From Onthophagus taurus (lineage: Eukaryota > Arthropoda > Insecta > Coleoptera > Scarabaeidae): 64,000 bases of DNA. This document shows positions 45,755 to 57,600 of this stretch, piece after piece; position 1 is the first letter of the stretch; each line of letters starts with the position of its first letter. A program made the position numbers and the translations under genes. Under the pieces are notes generated by a model. It did not search any database. It was not told the origin of the DNA and saw nothing but the letters and a program-made list of their open reading frames with translations. The stretch spans positions 69,501-133,500 of the forward strand of contig NC_091966.1 in assembly GCF_036711975.1 (NCBI RefSeq), written 5' to 3'.

Positions 45755-46320
45755 ACAAGTTTCGTAAGACACGCTTGAAATGCACGAATTCAAGTTGAAA
45801 AACGAGTGGCGAAGCCACGAGTTTTTTAATGAATGAGTGCTTTAAGTCTTATGAAACGTGTTTTTTATGCTACTTTTTTTTAACAAAAATAAAGTCAATT
45901 TTGGCAATGTAGGGAAATAGGTATGTAGCAGTTGGTAACACCGGAACACTTGAAAATAGAAACTTTGAATTGACAATTAGAAGCTGTCAAAACACAAAAT
46001 ATATTCACCTGAAAAAAATGTTTGATGTATACCTCCCAAAATAAGAGAAATTGCTCAGAGTCAATGTCCTCATCATTGTGGACTTTGTATTCGATGCTAA
46101 GAACATGTTTAAACATCCATAGACAAAAATTGTCACATTGACAACTAGAAAAATTAATGACCCAATGTCACCAACTTGAACTGGTTCCATAAAATGTTAC
46201 TAAAATCTCATTACAGCATCGGATGCTGTAAGGAGTCTCATTACAGCACCCGTTTGAGTACTGTTATAGCTTTCATTACAGTAGCGAATTACAAAAAGTA
46301 AATTAAATTCTTGTAAAAAT
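45755..46320. repeat. Probable MITE-like repeat with internal palindrome
   Basis: GTTTCGTAAGACACG (45759-45773) is mirrored by the reverse complement of CTTATGAAACGTG near 45848-45860, around a GTGGCGAAGCCAC core hairpin (about 45806-45818). Farther right, TCATTACAGCA occurs twice and TCATTACAGTA once within 70 bp (46208-46277). Short minus-strand frames (45895-46190) overlap it but show no known domain. The boundaries are uncertain. Confidence 0.4.
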
Positions 46321-47445
46321 TAATTAATACTATGTATTGATAAATGTGTGAGTAAAATGTAAATGCCTGAGTTCAGGCAGCTTTGTAATAAATGAAAAAA
46401 TTCTGTTATTTTTGTAAAATAGATTGATACATTTCCCTCTTAATGTCAACGTATAATGCCAGTGGTTGGCATATTCGCGATGTTACGGGTCAAATCTTTA
46501 TCATTTTGGTGAAGAAAAAATATACTCGAGTGTGAAATAAGTTATTGAATTAAGATTTATTGAATTATAAACACAAAATATATTGATTGAATTTTACTTT
46601 TTTTGCGAAAAATTACATAAACCATTACCTAAATAAAGATTAGTTTGTCTTTTTTATTTGCTGTGATAACATCGATTATATAATTTTGCAGGAAGTTGAA
46701 TATTTATTCATAAGAGGAAATTTCGAAAATTATTGTGTATTGAACGCAATTTTTGATTTCTCATTAAACATTGCATTAATTCATCAATCAGTAATAAAGA
46801 TAAGATTGCCTGTTTTTATTACAAGTTTCCAAAGAACTTAAAAATTCATACGAAATGAGTACGTAATGTTTGTGTCGGTTTTAAAAAAGGGAAAAAATAC
46901 CGAGTTAAACAATCAATCACCGCCAGACCATTAACTAATAAACTCCGATACTATCTCGTCAAATAATAAAATTAAAGGCTGTCTCCGATATAAATTATTA
47001 TCGCGTACAATCTACGAAGATTCTGTCGTTATATAACAATTTTTAAAATAAAAAAATTCCAATCAATCCGAAAATAAAAGAAATAATTTTGAATTATTTA
47101 AAAATATATACATAAAAATACTCTATTAATTTAATTGAGATAGTATTTTTTAACTCACCGTTCGTATCGTTTCGTCTACAAGATCTTGGCCACGACTAAT
47201 GTTGCGCCCATTGATACAATCGACATCAAAACGATGATAACGTACTTATCAAATATTATCTAAACCTTGCGTTATTTACGTATTACCTATACGTGTTATA
47301 AAATAACTAAAACAAAGTAACATTTATAATCTGAATTAAACGACAGTATGTTGAGAATATTGAGAAACCTCTTGTTTTTTATGTAATAGTTACAAAATGT
47401 TGAGTGAAGAATAATGCGAACTGTATGATGATTAAAGATCTATGA

Positions 47446-47800
47446 GATAAAGTCGAAGCCGCTTGCGGCTGAGGCGCCACAATATGATGACCACTTTCAG
47501 GTTCATATATTAATCCATGTGACAAAACCGAGGTTGCTAGCGTTAATATAATATTAATCACGAAGCCTCGACTTAATTAATCATAAACTACAACTTCACG
47601 CGATATAGCCGAGGTCGGTTGCGGCCCCCGGCGCCATAATATGATGACCACTTTCAGGTTAATATAATATTAATTTAGGCCGATGCTCAGTGACTGCAAT
47701 CGACCTTGGCTTGATTAGTCAAAAGATCCATAACATAATGAACTAAAGCCAAAACCGCCTTAACATGATGAAAGGTTTTAGGTTAATATATGCAATAATG
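47446..47800. repeat. Degenerate tandem repeat, about 2.5 copies of roughly 150 bp
   Basis: Copy 1 has GGCGCCACAATATGATGACC then ACTTTCAGGTT at about 47472-47502. Copy 2 has GGCGCCATAATATGATGACC followed by the same ACTTTCAGGTT, 157 bp later. A weaker copy (CCGCCTTAACATGATGAAAG) starts near 47755. Another copy in reverse orientation lies at about 60285-60370. Confidence 0.6.
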
Positions 47801-47921
47801 ACTGATAAGTGATCAGAGTTTTTTAGTAACTTAATGTCCAATAACTGAAATATATAAAATTGAAGTAATAAATAAAATAAGGATTAAAATTAATTTTTTA
47901 AACCTACATTTAAATCATACA

Positions 47922-47927
47922 TTTATT
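47922..47927 (-). terminator. Polyadenylation signal of NDUFV2
   Basis: AATAAA on the minus strand, 32 nt beyond the stop codon. Confidence 0.6.
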
Positions 47928-47958
47928 TACTATATATAAATAATTATATGTACAACAT

Positions 47959-48901
47959 TTATAAATCTGGGCGAACCATGAAACCAGGACCAGGTGGTTC
48001 TGATTTTAAGGAAGTAAATTCTCCATGTGGTTCAGCTGCAAAGCGACCACTTCTTGGACCAGCTCTTGGTTTCTTACCACTTTTTAAATCATTTAAAATT
48101 TCTTTCGTATCTTCCACAGTTAAATCTTCCTATAATAACACGAAACAAATAAATTCCGACTAAATTAAAACCAACTAAAATTTAAAAATTGCTTACATAA
48201 TAATCATCATTGATTGAAAGCATCGGGGCATTAACGCAAGCTCCCAAACATTCCAATTCACTCAATGTGAACATCCCATCTTTGGTCATTTCTCCAACTT
48301 CAATTTTTAATTCACTTTTAATGGTGTTTAAAATTGAATCTGAACCACGTAACCAACACGGAGTTGTAGTGCATACACCAATGTGGTATTTACCAGTTGG
48401 TTTTCTTAAAAACATAGTGTAAAATGTGGCTACTTCATAAACCCTCATACGAGGTAAATTTAAAATTTCAGCTACTTTATGCATAGCAGAAATTGGTAAC
48501 CAACCATGTTGACGTTGAGCTAAATCCAATAAAGGAATCATGGCGGCTCTCTTATGACCTTCCGGGTAAATTGCCATAATCGCATCAGCCCTCTAAAAGC
48601 TACTTTTTAAAATTTACTTTTTCAAGAAAGAATAACCCAACTGACCTTTTTATTTTCAGGTGTAAAATCAAATGGGATATCGGGGTTATCTTCTTTTGTA
48701 TCGCGATGTACAAATAAAGCATCAGATTGTAGAGTAGAAGAAGTTTGAATTAATCTCGCGTTTGGAGACCGCAACTGAAGTGATTTAATTATTTTTTAGG
48801 TTAGGTTATGTAACTTTGTTTTTATGTGTAAAAATTTTAAATATTATAATTTTAACAATACTTACCAGGCATTGGGTCATTTTTTGTAAACTCGAAAGCA
48901 T
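47959..48901 (-). CDS. NDUFV2: NDUFV2: NADH dehydrogenase (complex I) 24 kDa flavoprotein subunit, mitochondrial
   Basis: Complex I N-module subunit carrying the [2Fe-2S] cluster N1a next to the FMN subunit NDUFV1. Four minus-strand exons: 48901-48866, 48774-48646, 48592-48197, 48129-47959; 732 nt, 243 aa, the normal length. The N-terminus [19 protein letters not shown] is short and basic as expected for a mitochondrial presequence. The thioredoxin-like core begins near [14 protein letters not shown]. Cluster ligands are all present: Cys129 and Cys134 (CTTTPC), Cys170 and Cys174 (ECLGAC). The C-terminus ends [11 protein letters not shown]. Introns are 49-91 nt. Confidence 0.97.
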
Positions 48902-49096
48902 TTTGGAAAGGATATTTTAGTGTTAAACGTTAAGTTTTTTGTTATTTTGGTTTTAATCCGTTAAAAATGACAGGTTATGGAAATTGACGTATAATTATGA
49001 CGCCATCTAACGTTCAAATCCTCCACTGCATTTTCTTATTATTTTAAATTGTTATTAATTATTATGATACCTATATAGAAATTAAAACAAAACTAT

Positions 49097-49102
49097 TTTA
49101 TT
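49097..49102 (-). terminator. Polyadenylation signal of PUS10
   Basis: AATAAA on the minus strand 8 nt after the stop codon. Confidence 0.5.
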
Positions 49103-49109
49103 TAACCAT

Positions 49110-50764
49110 TTAATATGTAATTTCTGGTGGCCAATCTAAATTAATAGATACAACATCTAAAGCAATAAGTTCAGCTTCATCTCCAATAATAGTTCCAATA
49201 TTTGGAAGAGTTCGTTCAAAATCGCCATGAACGAATTCTTTAACGTAAGTTCCAGCTTGTGTGTTAATATTTAATATAAATAAATAAGGAGACCCCTCAA
49301 CTTTTTTTGTGTCCATCTTATGAATTGTTCGTTCTCTAACTGCTAAAGGTCTCCTATGTAAAACACGAATTGGCGTTTGCTGCTTAATAACAAATGGATT
49401 TAAACCAGTTTCATTAATTTTATCAATTTGTTCTTGAGTAATATCATTCTTTGTTCGACACAAAGCTTGATAATCTTTAGTTTTTAATTCTTCGCCTTCC
49501 TTTATTTTCGATAAATCTGATTTACAGGTTATTTGCAAATCGCGTACTTTAATCATTGTTGATTCATTTACGTTTTTTTCTAATTGTTTAAATTCTTCTT
49601 TAGTTAAATGCCGTTTAGGGTCCGCAATTTCGATGTAAAATGGTCGCCCCTTTCCAATACAACGAACGTCGCAATCTTCTCGCCCGCTAGCGGAGAATTT
49701 CATATCTTTTTCGCAAATGTTAAAAAGTTTCGTAATACTTTCGAAAATGATTTCTTGCACTGATGACTCTTGAAGTCGAATTCCATCGATTATCCAAGGG
49801 CTTTGAGAAAGTTCTCGTGATAATTTAATGTATCTACCTGCTATGTACATTGGGTTCTGTTTGCATTCGATATTTTTTATTGTAATAAAATTCGTTGGTA
49901 TAGAAGGCGGAACTGGGTAGTATTTTTTAAAAGTGTCATTATTGGTTTGTTCTAAAACATTTACCACGCATTTCCGAGCAAAAAGATCCCCGGTAAATTT
50001 TCTTTTTTGTATTTTTCTTTGTTGGAAGGTGTTTGGTTGCATTTCTTTTAAACTACTTAATTCCTGTTAAAATTTAAATGTTAATTAATTATGAATAGGT
50101 TCAAATCTGATAACATTAAAATATTTTCAGATTGTTTACTTACAGTTTCATCATCTTTATGATCATAAGAAATGTTAATTGCAAAATCACAACTATCTGA
50201 AGTTTCAAAGTCTTTAAGCAAGTATTTTGAAATTGAAGCTTTCACAAACATTTTCCATGCTCTATTTAGCGGAATCTCCTTATTGCCTATATTAAAAAAT
50301 AATAAGTTAAGAAAGTAATCATCTTAGTCATCTCACCTTCTGTAAAGAATTCAGGAAATTTATTTTCCAAGTATAACCTCATACTATGTTCCCTAAGTAA
50401 AATACAAGCAGGCATACTAATAGAACAAGTAAATACAGGACTATCGTATGACAAACCAACTTTCAAGTTTTCATCCATTAAAATGCTATCAATAGATTCG
50501 GTTTGTAGTAGCCCTAAACAAACTAAACAAGGATTAACTTTCATCTTTTTATTATTCTCTTCATCGTCCAGTTTATCTTGAACAATATTATTCTGTAAAT
50601 TGAATCATTACCATTTATTCATTCATTATATGATAACTTGCCATTTTTATATAAGTATTAACATCTCCTAAATCAATATATTTATTACAAAAATATCTTA
50701 CACTACATATTTCACAACAACCTAATTCGCGAAGGTGATTATAAATATTTTTTTCTGTAAACAT
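49110..50764 (-). CDS. PUS10: PUS10: tRNA pseudouridine synthase
   Basis: The family makes pseudouridine at positions 54/55 of some tRNAs and also acts in microRNA processing. Four minus-strand exons: 50764-50642, 50592-50337, 50286-50144, 50063-49110; 1476 nt in one frame, 491 aa. The N-terminus has a zinc-binding Cys set (CCEICSVRYFC and, in exon 2, CLVCLG). The catalytic domain has GREDCDVRCIGKGRPF; the Asp of GRED (about residue 304) is the expected nucleophile. It continues with the C-terminal TQAGTYVKEFVHGDFERT typical of PUS10. Intron 1 begins with GC rather than GT (ATG|GCAAGT) and ends TTTACAG, a GC-AG intron. The start lies about 140 nt from the stop of PPIH. Confidence 0.95.
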
Positions 50765-50891
50765 CTTTTCTTATAGCGTCCGATATCAACGAGGTTAAAT
50801 TTTAGTGAGGTTATGTTGTTGTTTTGAAAATGACAGCGTCACCTATCGGATAAATTAAAATAATATGCAATAAATCTCAAGTTAATTTCTT

Positions 50892-50897
50892 TTTATT
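50892..50897 (-). terminator. Polyadenylation signal of PPIH
   Basis: AATAAA on the minus strand about 10 nt past the stop. Confidence 0.55.
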
Positions 50898-50906
50898 AAT
50901 TAAATG

Positions 50907-51575
50907 CTACATTTGTCCACATTGCATAATAGTAACGGGTATTTTAGGTTTATTATTAGGCCCTGTAGGCACATTTTCAATTTTTCTCATAACCAATAAC
51001 CCGTCCATAACTCGTCCAAAAACAACATGTTTTCCGTCTAAAAAGTTACATTTTGAGCATGTTATAAAAAATTGACATCCATTTGTATCTTTTCCACTAT
51101 TAGCCATTGATAATAAACCAGGTCCATCATGTTTTAAACTAAAGTTTTCATCTGGGAATGTTCCACCACCATAAATGCTCATCACACCCGTTCCATCACC
51201 CTAAAATAATTACCATTAATGTTTTTAGAAATACTATTATATAATTCATTATTACATTCACGAAATCTCCACCTTGAATCATAAAATCTTTAATAACCCT
51301 ATGAAAACCAGCTCCTTTAAACCCTAACGGAACACCATCTTTTCTAAACTCCCCAGTACAAAATTGACGAAAATTTTCACTGGTTTTTGGTACTACATCA
51401 GCATATAACTCGAATATCATTCGTCCGATTTCCTACAATTAATGTTTTTAGTTAGGTTTTGAATCATGTTTGGAAGATAACCTCAAAATACCGTTGTTCC
51501 TACAGATACATCAAAAAATACTACAGGGTTCGCCGGGTGTCGTAATTGAGATTGTATTTGACTCCAACTTGGCAT
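50907..51575 (-). CDS. PPIH: PPIH: spliceosomal cyclophilin, peptidyl-prolyl cis-trans isomerase H
   Basis: Cyclophilin of the U4/U6.U5 tri-snRNP, which binds the PRPF4 N-terminus. Three minus-strand exons: 51575-51492, 51432-51256, 51200-50907; 555 nt, 184 aa. A short N-terminal extension ([17 protein letters not shown]) leads into VVFFDVSVG. The catalytic region has [15 protein letters not shown] (active-site Arg, Phe, Met, Gln), GLLSMANSG and [12 protein letters not shown]. The PPIH-specific ending is [15 protein letters not shown]. Where the vertebrate protein has Trp in the cyclosporin pocket (CDWLDGKH), this one reads CNFLDGKH, so binding to that drug may be weaker (inference). Confidence 0.95.
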
Positions 51576-51854
51576 TTTTTTTAAATTTAACACTTAATAA
51601 TAATCTTATTGATTAATATGAGACGATTAAAGCGGTTAGATTAAATTGTTGAGGTTATGTTTGAAATTGTATTGAATTTGACAGTTCATGTAAATAGATT
51701 TAAAAATGTAAATTAATTCGTTACATTTATATTTTGGAGATATTGATTATAATGATTTGTAATAATAAATTATTTGTTATTATAATTGATTCATTTATAA
51801 ATAGAAATAATAAAAAACGGTGATGTAAATTAAGTTGTATAACTTTTAATAATT

Positions 51855-51860
51855 TTTATT
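51855..51860 (-). terminator. Polyadenylation signal of the proximal ACOX gene
   Basis: AATAAA on the minus strand about 45 nt past the stop at 51904. Confidence 0.45.
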
Positions 51861-51903
51861 TCCGATGTAATTATGATATAAAAATATAAATAAATAATTT
51901 AAT

Positions 51904-54382
51904 TTAGAGTTTATTCTTCTTTAAATAATCCCTATCAACAATTTCTTTCCACCAAGTTGGTTTAGACATACTTCCGGCAGTTCTCAAAATATTATTCTCT
52001 AAATTTTGATAAATTTGTCCATTTGAGGCACCGATAACACTTCGAAGAAGAAAATCTGGTGGGGCGATTGCGTCTACTAGAGCTACAGCTTCAGATTTTA
52101 AATCTTTACACAACAATAAAACAGTTTCTTGTATTAATGTAACAGGTTCGGGGCCGGATGCAAATCCACCTTGATACAAATGTGATAAAAAGTGTTTTTC
52201 TAAATTGTAAACTCCAAATAGTTTTGCTAATTTCGTTAGAACTAACGATATCGGCTTGTCTTGTACTTTAATTATGTTTTGTTTCATTAAATTTAAAGTG
52301 AAAAGTTGAATGTATGCGATTCCTAAGCTTCTTGAGTAATAAACTTGGCTGCTATTTTTAGCTGTGAATTTATCGCTTCCGGAGTTTTTAAAGTTTTGGA
52401 ATCTATCATAAGTGGATTTGATGAGGTAAATGTTAATCCACTCGTATATTTTTATGATATCTAAAAGAAAAAGATTAAATTTTGGGACGATTTACATTAT
52501 TAAGGGTTAAATACGGTCAAGGTTGTTAAAATCATCCACAGTTTTTGCAATCCATTTCTTTGCGATAATATCCATGCCAGTTCCAAGAAAATCTAATGAA
52601 CCTAACGGCGATGAAAGTTCTGTTCTATTTAAAATGCTTGGCCAAAACTTCATCAGAACATTTGAAGCCTGTTGAATCAAAACATGATTTTCTCCATCAT
52701 ATGTAACACTTGGATCATGATCGTTTCTTATATCTGATATGCCTGAAGCTAAAATCATATGTAAATTTAGCTTTTGAATTTATTTATATTAACCTTTAAG
52801 GTATCCATGTCCGGCGCAAGCTTCTCGACATTCTTGAATTCCATCTCTTGCAGACCAGGAGCAAACAACCTTAGCAGCAGCAGAAAGTGCATGCGATTCC
52901 ATAATAAGGATAATAGGTACACTTCCACCTGAAAGAGCTTCTTTAGTCCAAGCTGAATGCTCCAAATATAATTTATCAGCCAACATTTTTGTTGCATAAG
53001 CAACGGCAATATGAGGAATGAGTCTATGTTGATGTAATTGGTACTCAATTATTGGCAACTCCTCTTTGCTACCATCAGGTCCAAATTGTCTACGAACAGC
53101 ACCATATCTTATAGCAATCGTAATCGCTTTCGTTAATAGAAGATGAGAAGAAAAAACCACACCCATTCTCATATTTGTTAAACTACCAAGTACTGTTTCT
53201 TTGCCTTTATTTGAAGCAACATATTCACCATCATCTGTTACATCACCGTATTTATTTAAAAGATTATCTTTAGGGATTCTATAGTTGTTAAACATGACGA
53301 AACCGTTATCGGTTGCGTTTACCCCGGCTTTTTCGCCGAGATCGCCTATGATGATTCCAGTGTAAGGTTCCAAAGTTTTTGGACATCTCAATGGTACCAA
53401 AAAGCAATGTAAACCGTGGTTTTTTCCATCGGGCGTTATTAAATGAGCGAATAACGTTGCAATCGAAGCGCTCTGACCTAAATTTCCAGACCAACATTTA
53501 GCCGCTTCGAAATCTGGGGTATTTATTACAAATTCTTTGGTATTAACATCGTATGTAGCTGTTGTTCTCATTCCACTTGTATTAGTTCCATGTCCAATTT
53601 CTGTTAAACAAAATGTACCTATCATCTAGAATGTTGTAAAAAATTAGTTGAAAAATCTATAAATATATCTTAATTTTACTTTATAATTTAAAATATCCTG
53701 TGCATATTCTAAATGTTTCTCAGTTCCCATTGATTTAATAACCAAAGGAACCATAAAGTACGCCATTAAATATTTTAATGTGACTCCATTATCAAAGTTT
53801 AATAATATCGAATTTACGGCTATGTTAAGATGGTCATTGTCGTGAACGGGCGCGAAACCTTTTATTCTTTTGAAAGCGTTTAAATATTTGTAACCGTCTC
53901 TTCTGATCTCATCGAATGTTCTTGATTTCAAACTTAAGTGGCAATCGGGGTTTGAATAAATTTCTGTGTAGATATCTTCCTATAAACAAGCAAAAAATTG
54001 TTAAACAAAAAGTTGTATCAATTTCAAGAGAATTAAAAACATTTTCAAGAATTTTCTAAGATTTCTTATTATGTTTAAGAATTAATATCTTAAGAACTAA
54101 ATCTATACTTTCAATTAGATATGCTGATAATTTTATAATTATTGAAATCCCGATTTGTTATGATTTTTTGAAAATGCTTGAAATTAATTGTTTGTTCCGA
54201 AATATGAGAGTGCTAAGTAGTTTTTAACAGATTTTCATTAAATTTTTACTCACCATAAATTTGATCACTTCTTCCGGATAGAAGAAAGTCATCATTTTCT
54301 TCCAATCAAACGAAGCTGATTTTCTGTAGCCACTTAAAGGGCCGTTGGGAAAATCCTTTAACAGTGCAATTCTATTACGCAT
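51904..54382 (-). CDS. Peroxisomal acyl-CoA oxidase, ACOX3-like, tandem copy A
   Basis: FAD enzyme of the first step of peroxisomal beta-oxidation (acyl-CoA to trans-2-enoyl-CoA plus hydrogen peroxide). Five minus-strand exons: 54382-54254, 53979-53680, 53625-52794, 52748-52515, 52460-51904; 2052 nt, 683 aa. Motifs: [11 protein letters not shown] (acyl-CoA dehydrogenase/oxidase signature), the flavin-side segment [11 protein letters not shown] and [14 protein letters not shown], which carries the expected catalytic Glu region. Then [16 protein letters not shown]-type sequence (here [13 protein letters not shown]) resembles ACOX3 more than ACOX1. The C-terminus NKL resembles a weak PTS1 signal. 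The ATG at 54382 ([12 protein letters not shown]) aligns with copy B, but the frame is open upstream to a Met at 54535. Copy A lies 255 bp downstream of copy B. Confidence 0.92.
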
Positions 54383-54602
54383 CGTTTCGACTATGCCTCC
54401 ACTTAAAAAGTAAATGAACGCTACGTTTGATTTAATTTTTTTAAAAATTTCTGAGTGGGAATGATAAGTCAACTTATTATGAGCAAAGGTCATTGAGATA
54501 AATAGAATCGGTAACCTTGCTTGTAACCTAAACATGTTTTTGTATACATAGGTGGTTTTCTAGTTATTATTCATAATGCCGAAATTTTTGGTTAAAAAAA
54601 AG

Positions 54603-54608
54603 TTTATT
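54603..54608 (-). terminator. Polyadenylation signal of the distal ACOX gene
   Basis: AATAAA on the minus strand about 30 nt past the stop at 54638. Confidence 0.5.
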
Positions 54609-54637
54609 AAATTTCTATTACATCGTTTTTGTTTAAT

Positions 54638-57600
54638 TTAAAGATTTGATTTGATATAATTTCTATTAATAACCTCTTCCCACCAAACAGGTCTGGACAT
54701 ATTTCCTGGAGATCTCATGAAACTATTGTATAGATGTCGATAAACTTGTCCATCAGAATGTCCAATAACAGACTTCAAAGCGAAATCGGGCGGTGCAATA
54801 ACATCCACTAAGGATACTGCATCACGTTTGAGTTGTTTGCACAAATCTAAGATTCCCTCTTGTATTAAAGTAACAGGTTCAGAACCGGAAACAAATCCAC
54901 CTTGATAAAGTGTCGATAAAAAGTGTTTTTCCAAATTATAGAGACCATATAAAGAAGTTAATTTAATCAAAACGTCCGTTATCGAAGCATCCGGCGCTTC
55001 TAACGCTTTCTTTTTCATTTGTATTAAAGTGTAATGTTGAATGTAAGCAATACCCAAACTTCTTGAGTAGAAAATTTGACTTTCATTTCTTGCAGTAAAG
55101 GAATCTAACCCTTGATTTTTTAAATTTTGTAATCTTTCAGCTGTAGCTTTAATCAAATATACAATAACCCATTTGAAAACATCGTTTATATCTGAAAAAA
55201 AGTACTTTAAAGTGATTGTTACAAATAAATAATTTAAATAATTATTACAGTCCACGTTGGTGGTGTTTTTAATTGAAGTTGCGGTCCATTTTCGATTTAA
55301 AATTTCCAAACCATTATTGAGGAAATCCATGGAATACAACGGGGATATTATTGGAATTCTTTTTTGAATGTTAGGCCAGAGTTTGATTAAAATATTTGAA
55401 GCTTGTTGGATCAAAACGTGATTTTCACCATCGTAGGTCATATTGGGGTCATTTTCATTTCTTAAATCGGATATTCCCGACGCTAAAAAAAATTTTTAAA
55501 CTGTTTTTTCATTAAGAATAACAAAGAAATAAACCTTTAAGGTAACCATGTCCAGCACAAGCTTCGCGGCTTTCTTGGATAGCATCTCTTGCGCACCACC
55601 CAGAAATCGATTTAGCAGCTGTTGATAAAGCATGAATTTCCATCATTAATTCATATTCAATTTCTTTTTGATTATTTCCATTGTATACTTCCATGACTTC
55701 GATGTTCAAGACTTTCGATAAGATTTTCATAGCAAAAGCGGTTGCTAGATGAGGAATCAATCGGTGTTGATGCAATTGGTATTCTATTACGGACATTTCT
55801 GGACCATCTTCAGGTCCGAACTGTTTTCTGACAGCACCGTAACGAATCGCAATGGAAATCGCCTTTATAAGATAACTACTGGCGACATTAACAACGCCAA
55901 ATCTCATCCCGACCAAATTACTTAGTGTCGCAGCCATCATTTGGGTTGGATCTTTGGCCGAAAAGACGTATTCCCCAGAATCGGTTACATCAGCATATTT
56001 ATTGAGAAGACTATCTTTGGGAAGACGGTAATTATCGAAAATAACGAAACCGTTATCTATTCCGTTTAATCCAGCCTTTTCACCCAAATCGCCGATGGTT
56101 ACTCCAGAGTAAGGTTGTAAAGTGTTTGGATTTCTTAGAGGAACCAAGAAGCAGTGAATTCCTTGTTGGGTCCCATCGGGTGTTATTAATTGAGCGAAGA
56201 TTATTGATAAAGTTGCACATTGTGCCAGTCCACCACACCAACATTTTGCAGCTTCAAAATCTGGTGTTTGTAAAATAAATTCTTTCGTTTCAGGATCATA
56301 AGTTGCCGTGGTTCTTATACCGCGAGTGTTTGTTCCATGACTAATTTCAGTTAAACAAAATGTTCCAATATGCTGTAAACAAACAAATGTTAAAGAAAAA
56401 AATTATGAGAAAAAAGTTATGTGTTTTTGAGTAATTCGTAAAATTAGAACAAGCAAATATACAGGGTGTATCTGAATGACATGCCCAAACTTCAGGGGGT
56501 GATTCTTTAGGCAATTTTAAGGGTACTTTGATATATAAACCATGGGCGACTTGGGCTCCCCTAAGGAGCTACACCCTTCCAAAAATGGCGGAAAATTTTG
56601 GTTTAATTTTTTTTTCTCAAAAACCATAAACGCTAGGACAACGAAATTTGGGGAATATGTTTAACTGGTAGTAGAGCACGTTTTCACCCTATTTGTACTT
56701 TCAACCTATCCTTCTAAACTACTAAACGTAACCACTCCCTTTACATTTTTGCTAAAATTTTTTTATGTACAGGGTAAATACATTAAAAAAAATTACATAG
56801 GTAGATGAAAGTATCCTAAAACTTTTTTGTCTCTCTAAAATTTTTCCAAAAACGACTAATTTTTGAGAAAAAAAATAATAAAGCAAACATTGCCCGTTCA
56901 ACAACCGGGTTGTCGATCAAAAGTTGGAATGAATTTTTAATGAAAAAATCTTAGTAGGCTTTGCAATCTTTGTCAGAAATATTTTTGACGTTTAAATGTC
57001 AATGGTTTTCTTACTATTATTATTGTTTTTCAAATTAATTTATAAATAAAGTTCTACCGCATTTACGCTCGTTCACTCGACGCCGACGTTTCAAAATTTT
57101 AAATAAAACAATAATAACAGTAAGAAAACCACTGATATTTAAACATCAAAAATATTTCTGACAAAGATTGCTAAGCCTGCTAAGATCTTTTCTTTAAAAA
57201 TTCATTTCAACTTTCGATTAACAACGCTACAGCTTAACAGTTAGTGTCTGCTTAATTAATTTTTTTCTCAGAAACTATTAACTTTTCGAAGAACATCAGA
57301 GAGGAAAAAAAGTTTTTGAATATTTTCGTCTATCTAAATAAAATATTTCCAATGTATTTATCATCGTCATAAAAAAGATCTAGACAAAAAGTGAACGGGG
57401 ATGGTTATGTTTAGTAACTTAGAAGGGAAGATTGAAAGTACAAATAGGCTCGAAACATGTCCTATTATAAGCTAAACATATTTCCCAAATTTCATTTTCT
57501 TGGTGCTAATGGTTTTCGGGAAAAATAAAGTAAACCAAAATTTTTCGCCATTTTTGAAGGGGCGTAGCTCCGCAGGGGAGTCGAAATCGCTGATAGTTTA

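Larger units (their letters stand above)
43421..47921. other. Intergenic region between myosin and NDUFV2
   Basis: No gene recognised. It contains an inverted-repeat element at about 45750-46320 and a degenerate tandem repeat at 47446-47800, listed separately. Confidence 0.5.

Noticed and set aside
45895-46190. Two overlapping minus-strand frames of 61-73 codons
   Set aside because: No domain, no splice context, inside a probable repeat.
52767-53497. Out-of-frame minus-strand frames in ACOX copy A exon 3
   Set aside because: Shadows of the true exon 3 frame.
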